A stretch of 64,000 bases of DNA from Brachynemurus nebulosus (Eukaryota; Arthropoda; Insecta; Neuroptera; Myrmeleontidae). Below the pieces are notes generated by a model. It was not told where the DNA came from. It saw nothing but the letters and a program-made list of their open reading frames with translations, and did not search any database. This document shows positions 50,937 through 63,950 of the stretch, in pieces. The stretch lies in the NCBI GenBank assembly GCA_035578155.1, contig JAPWDM010000005.1, forward strand, positions 44,637,954 to 44,701,953, read 5' to 3'. Every line of letters begins with the position of its first letter. Within the stretch, counting starts at the first letter, position 1. The translations under genes and the position numbers were made by a program.

Positions 50937-52454
50937 AGCTGACACTTAAGCTGACTAATGTTTTATATATTCAACTCTTCAATAAACAGAATTAAGACAC
51001 AAACACTTTCTTTTTTTGAATGGTATTGTAATACACGGCGGATACTCTTTTATTATGAAAATGAACCATTTTAAATTAATGATAAAGTTACTTTAGTTAA
51101 AGTCTTAGAGGGAGTTTCATTTTAAAAATGGCCCATAGTTTAAAAATAACCCAAAAAAAATATTCCAAAATCATCATCCTTGCGTGGTGACTCGCCTTAA
51201 GAAAATTATCGCTACATACCAATTTATCACTCTTAGCACATTAACTATTCGTATTTTTAAATGTCGAGCAATGAATTTGAAGCTAAATAATAGTAAACAC
51301 AATTACATCTGTTTCAAAAACTATTTCACTGATAGATTGGTGATACCCCATGTTCTAGTACAAGCCACATTTTAAAGGCTAAAATGGTCCCGCAGCCAAC
51401 AGTTTCAAAAGGGTCCAAAATGGGTGTCTTCCTTCCAAATTTTGGTCAAAGATGGTTCCAATAAATGATCCAAAATAAATAGTTGGACAAATTTTGAGAT
51501 CTACGAAAAATGAACATGTCAATTAATAATTTATGAAAAAAATTAAAGTAAGTTTAAAATTATTCAACTGGAGTCCTAGAACCTCAAAAACGGTCCAAGA
51601 CTGAAGTGCTCTTAAGGGGGCACCACTAGTGTGACCGCCTGAAAAAAGGTGATTTTTTGAGAATTTTTTTAAAGAAAACTACTGTATGGAAAGTTTTAAT
51701 ATCTTAAGGATATATTCGTTGATATATGATAAATTCATGATAAAATTATGGACCAAAAAATTGAAACAGGGCTCCAAAAAAAAGTACCCCCACTGCTGCA
51801 GTGATAGCGACCTTCACAGTGCCTGAAATCAAAAAACCAAAAAGCTTATTAAACTAGAAGGTATTGCTCGTGCCACGAACCTCAGTCGGAAAAAAAAGTT
51901 AAAATTTAACAAAATGACAGAGTTTTTAAAAAAAAGTTTCAAATTTTGCATAAAAATTTGATGATTTTTGGCCTACAAAAATTACATTTTTTATTCGATC
52001 GGAAAACTGGAGGTTCATGGCACGAAGAAACATAATATCGCCCCTTGAGAATAAAACTGTTACATCCGCAAAATCACTAATTTTAAGATATTAAAGAAAT
52101 AAGATTTTGAAGAAATTTAAAACCAAATAACTTTTTTCCAAATCATCTTAGAACTTTAAAACTTTGCTAGGTTCATTCTAACAGTTAGTTTTAAATGTTG
52201 TGATAAAAATTTTGTCGAGAAAATTCATAGTTTAAATTTTCATTGCAGTTGTAACCAAAAATTTTTTAGTTAATTTACAAAAAGTTGCATTCTGTTTAGG
52301 ATTATAATGTTATATCTGCAAATAATACATTTTTTCTTAATTATTTCACAAAATATTACTTTTTGTTGGTGACGCAAAGTTGTATCTGCAACTAATACTT
52401 TTCAGAAATTTTGAAAATTTCGCTTTATATAACTTTATAATGGCAATTGTTTAA

Positions 52455-52705
52455 GGTAACAAATTCCATAATTATATTACAGATAGAGATGGGCAACGGG
52501 AAAATTCCCAGTGGGAATTTTCCCGGGAATATTCCCATTTGGGTAATTATTAAGTATTTTCCCGGGAAAATTCCCAAGGTAACACATTCCATAACTGTAT
52601 TACAGATAGAGATGGGCAACGGCAAAATTCCCGATAGGAATTTTCCCGGGAATATTCTCATTTGGGTAATTATTGAGTATTTTCCCGGGAAAATTCCCGA
52701 AACCT
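52455..52705 (+). repeat. Tandem pair of an AGAGATGGGCAACGG MITE-like unit, ~129 bp each
   Basis: Each unit has GATAGAGATGGGCAACGG, then GGGAATTTTCCCGGGAATAT and GAGTATTTTCCCGGGAAAAT, a nested palindrome. The open frames on both strands derive from the palindrome. Confidence 0.75.
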
Positions 52706-52975
52706 GAGTAAAAACGATTACTTACAATTAGCTGTACTATTTTACAAATGCGTTTTTAATTAAAGACCGCGATACCGGTTCCTCAATTTACGTGAATATT
52801 CGTTTCATGGGGATTCAATTTATGCGGATAAAAAATCGCGTAAATTAAATCCGTCATTATAAAAAAAAGATACTGGAAATAAAAGCTACCAAAAATTGTA
52901 GAGAATTTTATAATACTTTAAATGATAACGAAAATGTAGAAATTTACACGTTAAAATTTTAAAAATATCGTTCTT

Positions 52976-53455
52976 TTCGATATCGATAATTTTCGATAAC
53001 GAAAAATAGGTTTTGACAGTCCCAATATATTAGGAATACCCACAACTTGCTTCGCTTAAGCCTTCAAAAATTTCGTTATTTTTGAGTTACGATGTACCGT
53101 TTACGAGATATTTACGACCAAAGGTTTACGTTTTCGAAAAGTATTGAAAACTAATTTTTTTGAAAATATTTTATTGGTGACAAAACCAATTTGACTAATC
53201 AGTCTGAATCAATTAATTATAATCAGTTTATGATGAGTAACTCGGTATCGATAATTTTCGATAACGAAAAGTAAGTTTTGATAGTTCCAGTATGTTCGGA
53301 ATACCCATAACTTGCTTCGCTTAAGCCTTCAAAAATTTCGTTATTTTTGAGCTACGATGCACCGTTTACGAGATATTTACGATCAAAAGTTTACGTTTTC
53401 GAAAAGTATGAAAACTAATTTTTTCGAAAATATTCTATTGCCGACCAAAGAAATG
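52976..53455 (+). repeat. Direct duplication of ~215 bp, 267-bp offset
   Basis: Both copies start TATCGATAATTTTCGATAAC and share CAACTTGCTTCGCTTAAGCC (one change), TTACGATGTACCGTTTACGA and CGTTTTCGAAAAGTAT. Confidence 0.75.
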
Positions 53456-53834
53456 GGACTAATAGAGCATAAATTCAACCACTATACAATCAATTTATAA
53501 TAATTTGTTAGACATTTAGTAGTAAAAGCAATTAAACACATTTAACAGAAAATATTATGTTACTTATTCTTCTTTTCTTCTATTACAACTATTAGGAGTA
53601 TGTAGCTATTAGGGATATGCTGCTGCAATTTTATTTTGTTTTTGGATTTTAATTTACTTATATGGTTTCTTACATTTTCTTTTATATCAATATTTTGCCG
53701 ATTGAAGTTTTTCCCACGTTTGTCTGTTTTTATTATACAAATATTTCGATCAAGCTTTTAGTTTACTTTTCTAGTTTACATTTTATCTTCTACGCAATAT
53801 CCTGATTTAATTTTTGTTTTTACCGGAAAAATTT

Positions 53835-54168
53835 CTAAGTTTTCAGTGAATAACGTTCTGACCCTGTATTAATTAAACCTTTTTGTATATTTGTCGCCCG
53901 TAAATCGCCATTTCGCTTTCGTTTCTTTCGTTCCGAAACAGGTGTTGTTAAATTTCCATTAGTATTATTTGGGAAAGTTTCGTCCAAATTAAAATATATA
54001 TCTGAATTAACAGTAATAGTTAAAGCAGAAGACAAAAACTGTCCATTATTTAAATTTAAATGGATAAAATTATTTAAATTGTTTAAATTATATGGTTTAA
54101 ATTGTTTAAATTATAAGATTATATTCAGAAAGAGCTGTTAAATTAATTTTTTCTTTATCAGCGTCCAT
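53835..54168 (-). pseudogene. Small gene broken by a local duplication, inside a TTAA element
   Basis: Not recognised. On the minus strand an ATG at 54168 opens MDADKEKINLTALSEYN and stops after about 20 codons. In another frame a coding-like stretch runs to TAG at 53835, with a Leu/Asn-rich segment, FNLDETFPNN, and a basic SERKKRKRN cluster resembling a nuclear localisation signal. Between the two lies an imperfect direct duplication (copies of TATAATTTAAACAATTTAAA near 54074-54115) of a length not divisible by three. A slippage-type duplication therefore probably shifted the frame. The gene lies inside the 51612-55096 transposon, so it is either a transposon protein or a captured host gene. 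An assembly error is also possible. Confidence 0.4.
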
Positions 54169-55118
54169 TTTAATAACAATAATGCTACGAAAGAATTCGT
54201 CTAAACTCAATAAACATTAAATATGGCTAAAATTGTGAACATCATTATTCACTTACATTGTAAAATGATAACAGAAGAAGGAATACCAAAATGCGTGTAG
54301 ATCTGTATGTACCTACAATCCACTCTAACTAACATGTAGCCACTTAATAAAAGAAATCACATACATATACCTTTTTTAATCGAAATAAAAAGTTAATTTT
54401 TTGTTTTCTCTTTGTTACAACTGCACATGTAACAAAAATTTTTTAAACCATTTATTCTTAGACTGTTAAAATTTAAAAAAAGTTTATGGACTATAACTTT
54501 TTTTATTTTCTAAAATTTTAGGATGAAAATTTCACCAATCGATAGCTTAAATGTAGCTGAATCCAATGATATAAAAATCTCAAAAACAAAAAATTTGCAG
54601 TTGCAACAGTTTTATTCTCAATGTGCGATATATAAAAGAAGCTACAATAAGAATCAAATCGATCGGATGGTTTGTTTTCGAGTTATAACTGCAGCAAATT
54701 TGAAAAATGTAGTTTTTCTTTACCTTACCTTTTAATTTTAATCACTGAGAATTTTTACTAAAATTTTTTACGATGTACTCACTATAACGATCATAGTAGA
54801 ACTATATGAGTCGTTTAAATGTTCCAGGGTCTAGCTGCTCCACAACATGTGACTGGCAGCCACGTCCAGAAACTCCCGAACTATCGACCTTCAAACATTT
54901 CTCAATACCTTAAAGTTAACTCAGAATCCGCTAAATTAAATCAGAATCCGTTCTTCAGATGGCTATATCAATATTTGAGATACGCACTTGAAATTTTAGT
55001 ATGTTATTTTTAAAGGTATAGACATATTAGACTATCGAAACATGCAAAAAAAATTTTCAAATTTTTTCAAAATGTCACACTAGTGGTCCGCTTTAAAACT
55101 ATCCATATGTATTTGTGT

Positions 55119-55258
55119 TAACTAAAAGTTTTCTGACGTCATCAGAAAATGTAGCAAAATTAAACGAAGCTAATATATATAGTTTCTAGCTTTTTGGCAT
55201 TTTTGTATTAAAGTAACTACTACAGTAAATTTAGGCTTCAAAAAACTTTTAGTTAGTA
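55119..55258 (+). repeat. 140-bp segment with TAACTAAAAGTTTT inverted ends
   Basis: TAACTAAAAGTTTT at the left, AAAACTTTTAGTTA at the right, a perfect 14-bp inverted pair; MITE-like. Confidence 0.5.
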
Positions 55259-55310
55259 AATTCAAGTATATCTACGTAAAGGTTCCAAGAGTTCCAAGGT
55301 TCGTTTAGAG

Positions 55311-55529
55311 CAGGGGTGGTCAACCCAAATGATCTTGCGGGCCACTTTGGAAGCGCATCATAACTCCGCGGGCCGCATATAAAATTATGTGTTCCTATAT
55401 ATTATGTATTTTTTTAATACACTGGTTTTCACTACTTTGGTCAATATAAAATAAACATATTTTGTATAAGTGTGGTGAATCTCGCGGACCAAAAAAAATT
55501 CTAGGCGGGCCGCGGGTTGGCCACCCCTG
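55311..55529 (+). mobile_element. 219-bp hAT MITE, CAGGGGTGG ends
   Basis: CAGGGGTGGTCAACCC and, reverse complemented, CAGGGGTGGCCAACCC. Flanks GTTTAGAG (55303-55310) and GTTTAAAG (55530-55537), an 8-bp duplication with one change. GCGGGCCAC/GCGGGCCGC subterminal blocks. Confidence 0.8.
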
Positions 55530-55537
55530 GTTTAAAG

Positions 55538-56750
55538 TTATTTGAAGAATTAATTTTGTACAGAATTTCACAGTACTTATTTGATTTCTACATAATTTAA
55601 TTCACAAGTCAAATATTCTACGTGGATGAAACTGCGGGACATAGCTAGCCTTATCATAAAAATCCAATCTCTCTTCTGATATTTTTATTAAAATTGATAC
55701 AGTATTATCCTATATATAGGATACAATAAACAATCAAGTACCCAATATTAATTATTAATATAATATGTAGCTTTATTATTGAATGTTTGCCTAAATTGAG
55801 CAATAATCTCCTCCGCCCCTGCACCTCAGCCCATCATAGTGGCCACTAACGGACATATATGTACCTACCTATTTGGCATGATTTAAATATAAATTACTTT
55901 CAATATCATAAACGATTTATTTAGACAGTCGTATGATAATAGATGGCTTGAATGTGCAGTGGTACGGTAGGTAATTATATAGTGGTCCGGTCCAGAGAGT
56001 CCGGGGGCCCAGAAGCCAACGCCGGTGTGCTGTCAATTGTTGTGATAATAATCAATATATTCATTACGTATATATAAATCAATTGATTGTTTAATAATAG
56101 AAAGTGAATCGGTTATGCTGATATGACTATATACTAGAGCCGGGTAATGTGCACAAAATTGATTAGAATTCTAATTAACTCCGTAATAATCGGTCTAATC
56201 AAATTTACACTGATTGAACTATAGTCGATCGATCGGTGAGCATGATAAATACTTTGGGAATGCTCAAAAAGTTTATATAGAGTGTTTATATCACATTGGG
56301 AAATTGTAAACAATTATGAAAGTTTACATTGTCAAGAGCGGATCGAGCTCTCAAATTAGCAAAGGGTCACATATCTTCAAAAGTTGTACAAATTTAAAAA
56401 AAAAATGTCATTTTACGAACGGTTCCTAAGACACTGAAAAAAATTTAATAAACTTGTTGACGTCACTAAATTAACAAATTCCCTTTTTCTCAAAACAAAC
56501 CGTACTGAAGTGATTTGAATTCGGGTGGTTATTGTATTAGAGTAATTACGGTGAGAATTTTTCATTTTTGTTATAAGGCTATTTCGCTACTAATTGGAAA
56601 ATCACTGTCCCAGGTAGATTTTATATAATAGATCTTATTATTGTTGAGTTTTATGTATTTTAAAGGACAGTATGTGAGCTATTCTTGGCACGCCATAACC
56701 CATTTAGTAATATAATATTGTAATATTCAATTTACAGTCACTTTTTACAG
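55538..56750. other. AT-rich intergenic with one GC-rich patch
   Basis: 55982-56030 (GGTCCGGTCCAGAGAGTCCG ...) stands out in composition; nothing recognised. Confidence 0.3.
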
Positions 56751-56754
56751 TCAA

Positions 56755-57650
56755 TTCACAGTCCCCGGTCGTGTCCCATTTCCAGAATTAGAGGTATTAT
56801 TACAAATATTTATTTTGAGTATCATTGCTGCCTGAGTAAAAAAAAATATGAATAATACTAGAATACAGTAAGCATCTTTGTAAAACTCAATCATATTTTT
56901 AAAATAAAAATTTCATTAAAAAAAAAGTAATCAAATGTTGTCCTCAAATTTTTTGAACAGTCCCCTGTCACAATTTGAAAATGGTACTGAAATCACACTG
57001 TGCATTGGCACGATCGTTTATATCATGAAACGGAACGCAACCGGTGTGAAGTTCGTTCGGTTGCAGAGTTAAGTGCGCTGACATCATTTTGTTCACTGTC
57101 ACAGCTGCATTTGTAAGTAAACCACACGTTTAGGCAACTAGTTGTAACAGTCCCCTGCTATACAATTTTCCTGTCGTTTTAAGTGATTAAGCTACAACAA
57201 ATTTATAAAATAATTACTTAGCGAATATATTATCACGCCTACCCCTGAAAATTGAATAGATTTGAAATGAATTCATGCTAGGAAACTTTCTATGTAAAGT
57301 ATCAGTCCCCTGACCAACAGTCCCCTGTCATTTCATAGCGAGATAAGTTAGTAGAAGGTAATGTTCATCTTGTTCTAATGTTAATTTTATAATATATAAT
57401 TTTATAACTTTCGAGTTATAAGTTCAGCTCCTTAAAAAGGTAATTTAGCCAAAAATTTGATTTTAATGACAAGCGTATTATAACATTAAGAAAATTCATT
57501 ATAATTTTTAATTTACTTAGAAATTTTTGATTTAATCGTAGGTACGTAATATAAATTCTAAGAGTTATAATAAATAAAAACAACGATTTTAATTGCTTCT
57601 ATTCAACGAAAATATGTTTTTTCTTCCTCTAAATCAGTCCCCTGTCACGA
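56755..57650 (+). repeat. Six dispersed CAGTCCCC(T/G)G motifs in 0.9 kb
   Basis: CAGTCCCCGGTCGTGTCCC at about 56759, and CAGTCCCCTGTCA or close variants near 56959, 57149, 57305, 57316 and 57636, all in the same orientation. No terminal inverted repeat found. Confidence 0.55.
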
Positions 57651-57728
57651 TTTTTCATAAAATCGTCCATAATTCACAAATAAAGAGGATAATTAATAAG
57701 CTTTCTTAAGACACACATTTCTTTTATT

Positions 57729-59198
57729 CAGGGCCGCGCCAAGCGGGGGTGTTAGGGGTGCCTAGTACCCCGGCGGCAGGCTTTGGGGGCGGCAAATAAA
57801 ATATAAAATTATTACTATTTTTATGTAGTAATTTTGATGACACTAAATGTTACCTGCATTTTACTTAAATACTTATCTATTATGATTGTTGTGACCCGTC
57901 GGTAATCCGATTATTCCGATTGTCGACCAGCGACAGCAATCATTTGCGCGGTAATCGGCGAGATCAAACGGGATCGGGATCGAACATGTTCTTGCACGCT
58001 TTAATTTTATAAAAACCGTCGTTAAATTCTACACATAAAACATTTATCAATCTTTAAAATTGTTTAGTTTTCGTTGCGTTACGTTGTATATAGTACGTGA
58101 CGATTAGTAAACAAAACAAACTAAAAATTGATGACTGAGGATCTCTTAGTAAAATATTATTCTTTTAAATAAGACTTAGTAAACACTGTATTGAACAGTC
58201 GAAATATAATAAAAGAGTTTAAGATTTCAATTGTTTGGTTTTAAAACCAACATTTTTATTTTATTTTCTTTTTCCTATTTGGTTGATATCTTAAACCTAA
58301 TTTATTATTTCTGTTTTTTGTTATTATAAATTTTGTTTTCAATATTTGCTTATCCACATCTGCAAGCAATTTAGTTTAAAATATACATGTTCTTTCGATA
58401 TTGCTTATTCCACTTAGGATAAGATTTATGGATGTTCTTTAAATTGGAGCACTCCATACTCTTTTCTTGGAAAAGTTACATTATTTCGTTTCTCAGAAAT
58501 TTAAGTAAAAAACATCCCCTTTTGGGCTCTGCGGAACGAATCTGATATAAATGCGTTAGATTTATGTGATGAAATAGAAACTCTTCTAACATATATGTGT
58601 ATTAATCCCGACATGAATGCATTAACAGTTTTAGATTATATATTTTCTAATGATCTTACTACAATGTTTCCGAATATGACAATTGCATTAAGAATATTTT
58701 TGACAATACCTGTGACAGTGGCATCTGGTGAAAGAAGTTTTTCGAAACTTAATAAAAAATTATTTAAGATCTAGTACCTATGTCACAGGAAAGAATATCG
58801 TATTAATTAGCATAGAAAACAAAATTGCTGCAGATATTGACATGTCAGATAAATGAATTTGCAATAAAAAAGGCAAGGAAAGTGAATTTTATATAAAATT
58901 TTAAAATTGTTACTATTCGTTTTTGTTTTGTGTAAAATTATTTATTTTTATTTACTTGTTCTTGAAATTTATGCGAACTAAATTGTTAAAAAAAGTTTAA
59001 GTGTTTTATTCCATTTATAATCCTAAATATTTTATAATATTTTATGCATTTCATTAAAGTAAGTATATATAGTAAGTAAACTGGTAGCCGGGAGGCATAT
59101 ATTTTATTATCAAAAATGTATTACAAATAAGTTTGGCGTTTTAGGGGCGGCAATTTTTGTCTTGCACCCCAGCGCAAATGTCCCTTGGCGCGGCCCTG
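57729..59198 (+). mobile_element. 1.47-kb hAT element, partly coding, decayed
   Basis: Perfect 15-bp inverted ends CAGGGCCGCGCCAAG and perfect 8-bp duplication CTTTTATT (57721-57728 and 59199-59206). Contains the C-terminal part of a hAT transposase (58520-58855); the rest of the transposase is missing. Confidence 0.9.
58520..58855 (+). pseudogene. hAT transposase C-terminal dimerisation domain, frameshifted
   Basis: The frame from about 58520 reads ...RNESDINALDLCDEIETL..., then IALRIFLTIPVTVASGERSF + SKL, the signature of the hAT C-terminal dimerisation domain (usual LLTIPVTVASGERSFSKLK). After SKL the frame shifts near 58745: LIKNYLRS and LISIENKIAADIDMSDK continue in another frame. Related to the ZMYM-like hAT transposases. 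With the N-terminal half absent, it cannot be active. Confidence 0.85.
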
Positions 59199-59206
59199 CT
59201 TTTATT

Positions 59207-62200
59207 AATGCCTTTCATTGTATTTTCATATTTTCTTAATATTTAACAAAAATATGCTTGGGACAGTTTTGCATGAAAATTATCCAATTTGTAGAGAAAT
59301 GGCCATAAAAATGCCTCACCACCTTTCATAAATGTGACTGATCCAATAGAACACTTTCTTCAAGTTGACTTATTACTTGCTCAATTTTGGTGAAAACTGC
59401 TGAATACGGCTAATATGGGAAAAAAATAACAACCAACACCACTCTATTACTGATGTCAGTAATCATAATTCACAACTTTGTATACTTACATATCTCTACA
59501 TAACTATCTCAATAAATTTTCAAAATTTCGTGCCTTAGTAAACTTTCCTCTCACACCCTACAAGGCACCTTTTCTTCCATTTTATGTTTCCTTAAATTTA
59601 CTCCCTGAAATTAATCCCGAGAATCAAAATTCAACTTTACGACTATATAACTAGGCCACCACACTCAGTACTAAATTTTGCCATTTGGTACGGAACACTA
59701 AAAATATGAAGTTAACTGATCATTTAACATACAAGCTTTGAATAACTTGGTTCTACCGAAATATTATAGCAAAATTAGAAAATTTGCTAGGAAGGGCTAT
59801 GTACGATTGGCAAAAGGCAACCACAATTTGTAAATTTAAATTTTTATGAAGTCGAATTTTAAAAATAACATCAACTATTACTTAATAAAGAAATTTGTGT
59901 AAATATTCTTTCAACATATGTCAGACAACTTCCTGCTATACCTATTTGTATTAAAATGAGTAGAAAATCTTTAACAATTTATATTGTCCAAATCACACAT
60001 CATTTTACGGATTTACGTAACTTCACACTTCCACGCGTCATCATTTAATCAACTTGCTACCGGTACTTATTTATATTTTACAATCGCAAACAGTTTAAAA
60101 TTCATCAGACATACGGTAAATACAAGGAAGTTTACGATCAAACTGTATTTATAAATAATAGAAATTATTCTTTTGTTTACTGTGCTGTTATTCTTTTATT
60201 ATTTATTTTATATGAAAAAAAGTACTGTCCGTGACAATATGTTGGGTGGTTACGTAACTGATTGTTTATATGAAATTTTATTTGAATCTATTTTAATTGT
60301 TTTGTTTTGGATGTCAATTGTTTGCTGTGACAGGAAATATATTTTTTGTAATATAAATTATTATAATATTTAATTTTTTTTAATAATAACCTTGCAATGC
60401 ATCCAATATTGTTCAAATAACTTTTAAACATTTTTTGCTCACCCAATCCCTATTTATATATACCCCGTTTCAAATAGAATTGAGCATAAGTCATCGTTAA
60501 AAAAATTAAATACACAAATGCTTCACAAAACGTAATACCAAGAAAGGTTTGTCTCTTTCTATGTTACTGTTCTGTGTTATAAATGAAGCGTATAATATAG
60601 GGTGTTCAAAATGTACACATATATAGATATACACCTAAAGGCAATAAAGGTATTATATAAGTGTGATAAAAATAAAAAATAAAATAAAAAAAGTTTTGTA
60701 CATACCAAATCCGTAATAATAAATGCACACATAACAATATCACTTTCTTAAAATTAAAAATATTTTTTAAATATTCGTGTTATGATATCATTTCTGAGAA
60801 AAAACATCGCGAAATGTGCACATATTCTCTTCAAAACTAAATATATATTTAATTGTCTAATATATTAATTTATTATTTTGTATAAAAAATACATAAACAT
60901 ATGACAATTTGAAGATTTGAAAATAATATGTACATATGTCACTAAAAGCCTATGAATTAATGTTTAAATAAATCAGAATATACATATGATATATTTTAAA
61001 TGAGGATACATAAATTATGTACGTATTTCTTTTATTTAAAAAGTTGCATTATAATGATATCATTTTTGTAAGTAAAAATTTTGAATTAAAATATCTAAAG
61101 AAACATACTATATAAGTGTATACACTACATTTCAGCAAAAAAAAAAACTTGTGATAAGATAAACAAATAACGTTCCATCTTTTTCTCTGTATTCAGTTTG
61201 TGAAGGAACCTTATTGTGAAGCACACGTGTAATTCTTATATTCGAAACAAATCAATCTTCTATTCTTTTCTAAAAACAAACTGCAAATTTAAAATTTACG
61301 TATTTGCAACAATGAAAGAGATAAAGCTAAGAAAACGGGAATTCCTTAAATTTGTAAGTGATGAATCATGCTTAAATTTAAGTGAAATAGATCATATAAT
61401 TTGTTTGTAACGTCATAATGCGGTATTTGACAATTTTCAAAAAAAAATTTTATCCGTTCATAATAATATGCATTTAATACAATATAAGAAAAATTTACTG
61501 ATAAGTAATTCGCAAAAAATGTTTTTATATATCTATATCAGTTTAAAATTTCCCCCTAACACACACAAATCTTTCTATAGTATTACGTCACATCTCAGTA
61601 TTGTCAAAAACTAAATAGTAATTTCATAAAACATTCGTAGCGTTCATAAGAAAAATAGGCCTCATTTTGAAAAGAAGAAAAATTACACTTGTGAAATGTT
61701 TTGACCAAATTTTTGATAAATAATCTCAAATAATAATTACAATTTTTTTTCCAAATTTTTTTCAAATACAAATTCTGCTTATACTGAGCCGTGACGGGAG
61801 TTATTTGCGATTGATGTTTCTGATTATGTCAACATTTGCGTTAATTTTGTAATTTTTTAAATTAATATTTTTATAATTTTGAGTGATATAATTTGTAAAA
61901 GAGCAGCTAATTCACAAGTTACGGCACCAATTTGAAAAATTTCGACACCAATGAATAATTTACATGCTAAGGAGTACCTAATATTTTAATACGTTGTTAC
62001 GTGATTCTCAATAGCCATAAATTTTATTCGGTGTTATATCATAATAATTTTTGTACGATGTGTAGGTACTGTGTATTTTGAATGTTAATAGAACAAAAAT
62101 AATTATATAATTAAATAATTTCAATATTAATTTTGAACATATAAACCTACATTAGTAATCAATTCATTTTTTGAAGCAGTTTATTTATTAAATAATACAT

Positions 62201-62930
62201 TTTTTATTTCCTAAAAATATATTTTTTACATAAATGTATCGAAATTATTTGAATATCCAATGATTTATAAAATATTATATTATTTTTTATGTAACTGAAA
62301 CACTTTACTTTTTTAATTATTAGTTTTAATCAATTAAAAAATAATTAATAATTATTTTTTTACGTTAAGTATGATATTTCTACACTTAATTTTTATATAA
62401 CATATACATAGCTTTTTACGTTATACTTCAACAATAGTAACATTTTATCAAAAAAAAACATATTTTACATTCTGAAATTTACTTTTCTACTTCTAGTCAG
62501 TCTTAGCTACATAAGGATAACAAAAATAGGAGAGGCACCATCTAAAACCTGTAAACAACCACAAATTTCATGTTCTTAAGTATTTACTAACGAATTTTGT
62601 AACAAAAATACGGTTTAGAATATTTAATGACAACACAGAGTACAATTTCTTTTACTTAAGTGGTTTTTTATGAAGTTATTGATAGAATTTAAATAATCTT
62701 GAAGGAACATTTTTCATTTCTGCCCTTAAAATGGCCAGTTTCGGTATCAAAGTTGTATTTATACGGTCGAATTTCTAAATAGGCAAATTAAGCAATCAAC
62801 TAGCGGCCCACAGGCTCTAAGGGACCTCACGATTCGAGAAAAAATAGGGTATTAAAGTAAAGTAATTATGTGAAATAGACGTTGTAATGCGTAACGCATT
62901 GTTAAATATCCTACTCAAGTACGTATTAAC
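59207..62930. other. 3.7 kb AT-rich intergenic, nothing recognised
   Basis: Frames at 60173-60373 and 61216-61410 are AT-driven and show no domain. No clear terminal inverted repeats or arrays were found. Confidence 0.35.
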
Positions 62931-62954
62931 ACTTTACAGCCCGATGACACAGCG

Positions 62955-63415
62955 TCTGTGTCATAGCCATGTCCCTGCCACTTGTTTTCAAGGACGGACC
63001 TTTTTATGTCACAGTTTGCTACGTTTGCTACGTGGCGCTAATGGTATAGGGGGTATACTAAATAGAGTTGGGACATGTGAGCATTTTTCATCAAATAGAT
63101 GTCAAAATTAATTACCATATGATTGAGCACAAAAGTATCGTCACCAAGTTATGTGTTAACGAAGAATTAAAATTTTTTAATTTAATTAATCTTTCTAGGT
63201 TGAATTAAAGTATTTTTTTAAATATTTAATTTATTTCCAATTTATTTTAGATGAAAAATAACGAACTATTAAACCTCATGTCTCGACTCTAATTGTATCC
63301 CCTAGTAAATCAACGCCATCTGGTATATTAGTTACAGCGACGTCAAAAAACGGTCCATTTTTTTATAATAGACTAAATGGAGAGTGACAGGGACATGGTC
63401 ATAGCCAAAACAACC
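62955..63415 (+). mobile_element. Possible element with CATAGCCATGTCCCTG inverted ends
   Basis: CATAGCCATGTCCCTGCCAC near 62963 and AGTGACAGGGACATGGTCAT near 63384 are inverted with few mismatches; CGGACC/GGTCC blocks follow inside. No target duplication identified. Confidence 0.35.
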
Positions 63416-63950
63416 GTAGAGACCAGTCGCGATTAGTGATCATACATACCTATTATGCACAGAATCAGAAGCCAAGTTGCTATCTCTGCACTAGTGATAC
63501 CAATGTAGACAAAAAATCCCCTCTATTTCCCACCACTATTAGTACACACTGTGTGTAGTGGTGTTAGTTTGATCTTTGCAACTGTGTCAGTTGAAACACA
63601 CACAATTACAAAACACGTATTGTCGGACGGAGCAAGGTGGGGTCCAAGCTAACAATGGTCCAACAATACATAATAATGCGTTGTGCATTGAGTGACCGAT
63701 ACCGACTAACTAAATGCCTTAAACGGTATCAAGCACACACTGGCACACTGCTATCCACAGTTTTCTACAAACACGCTTAGGGCTTGCTATTATGTGTGAT
63801 GCTATCACGAACAGGTAGCATAGTAAATGGTTAGCACACTCAGTGTAGTGATGATTTCTATAAACGTGCAAGCTGTATTTATATACCTTAATTGTAGTCA
63901 CTTTATACGAAATTGTTGACGTTGTACAGCGTTGTGTCGACGTGTTAAAA
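63416..63950. other. Less AT-rich stretch before the possible 3'-edge exon
   Basis: Composition is closer to balanced than most of the window and could be a promoter/5' UTR of a gene to the right. No motif is decisive. Confidence 0.25.

Larger units (their letters stand above)
51612..55096 (+). mobile_element. 3.5-kb TTAA-flanked element (Kolobok/piggyBac-type target), degenerate
   Basis: TTAA at 51612 followed by GGGGGCACCACTAGTGTGAC; right end, reverse complemented, TTAA + AGCGGACCACTAGTGTGAC. Interior: an inverted GTGCCACGAACCTC pair (51872/52008), a nested element pair (52480-52700), a ~220-bp direct duplication (52976-53455) and the broken gene at 53835-54168. No transposase is recognised. 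Confidence 0.6.

Noticed and set aside
52425..52707. Opposite-strand ORFs with repeated FPGK phrases
   Set aside because: Produced by the GGGAAAATTCCC palindromes of a tandem MITE pair.
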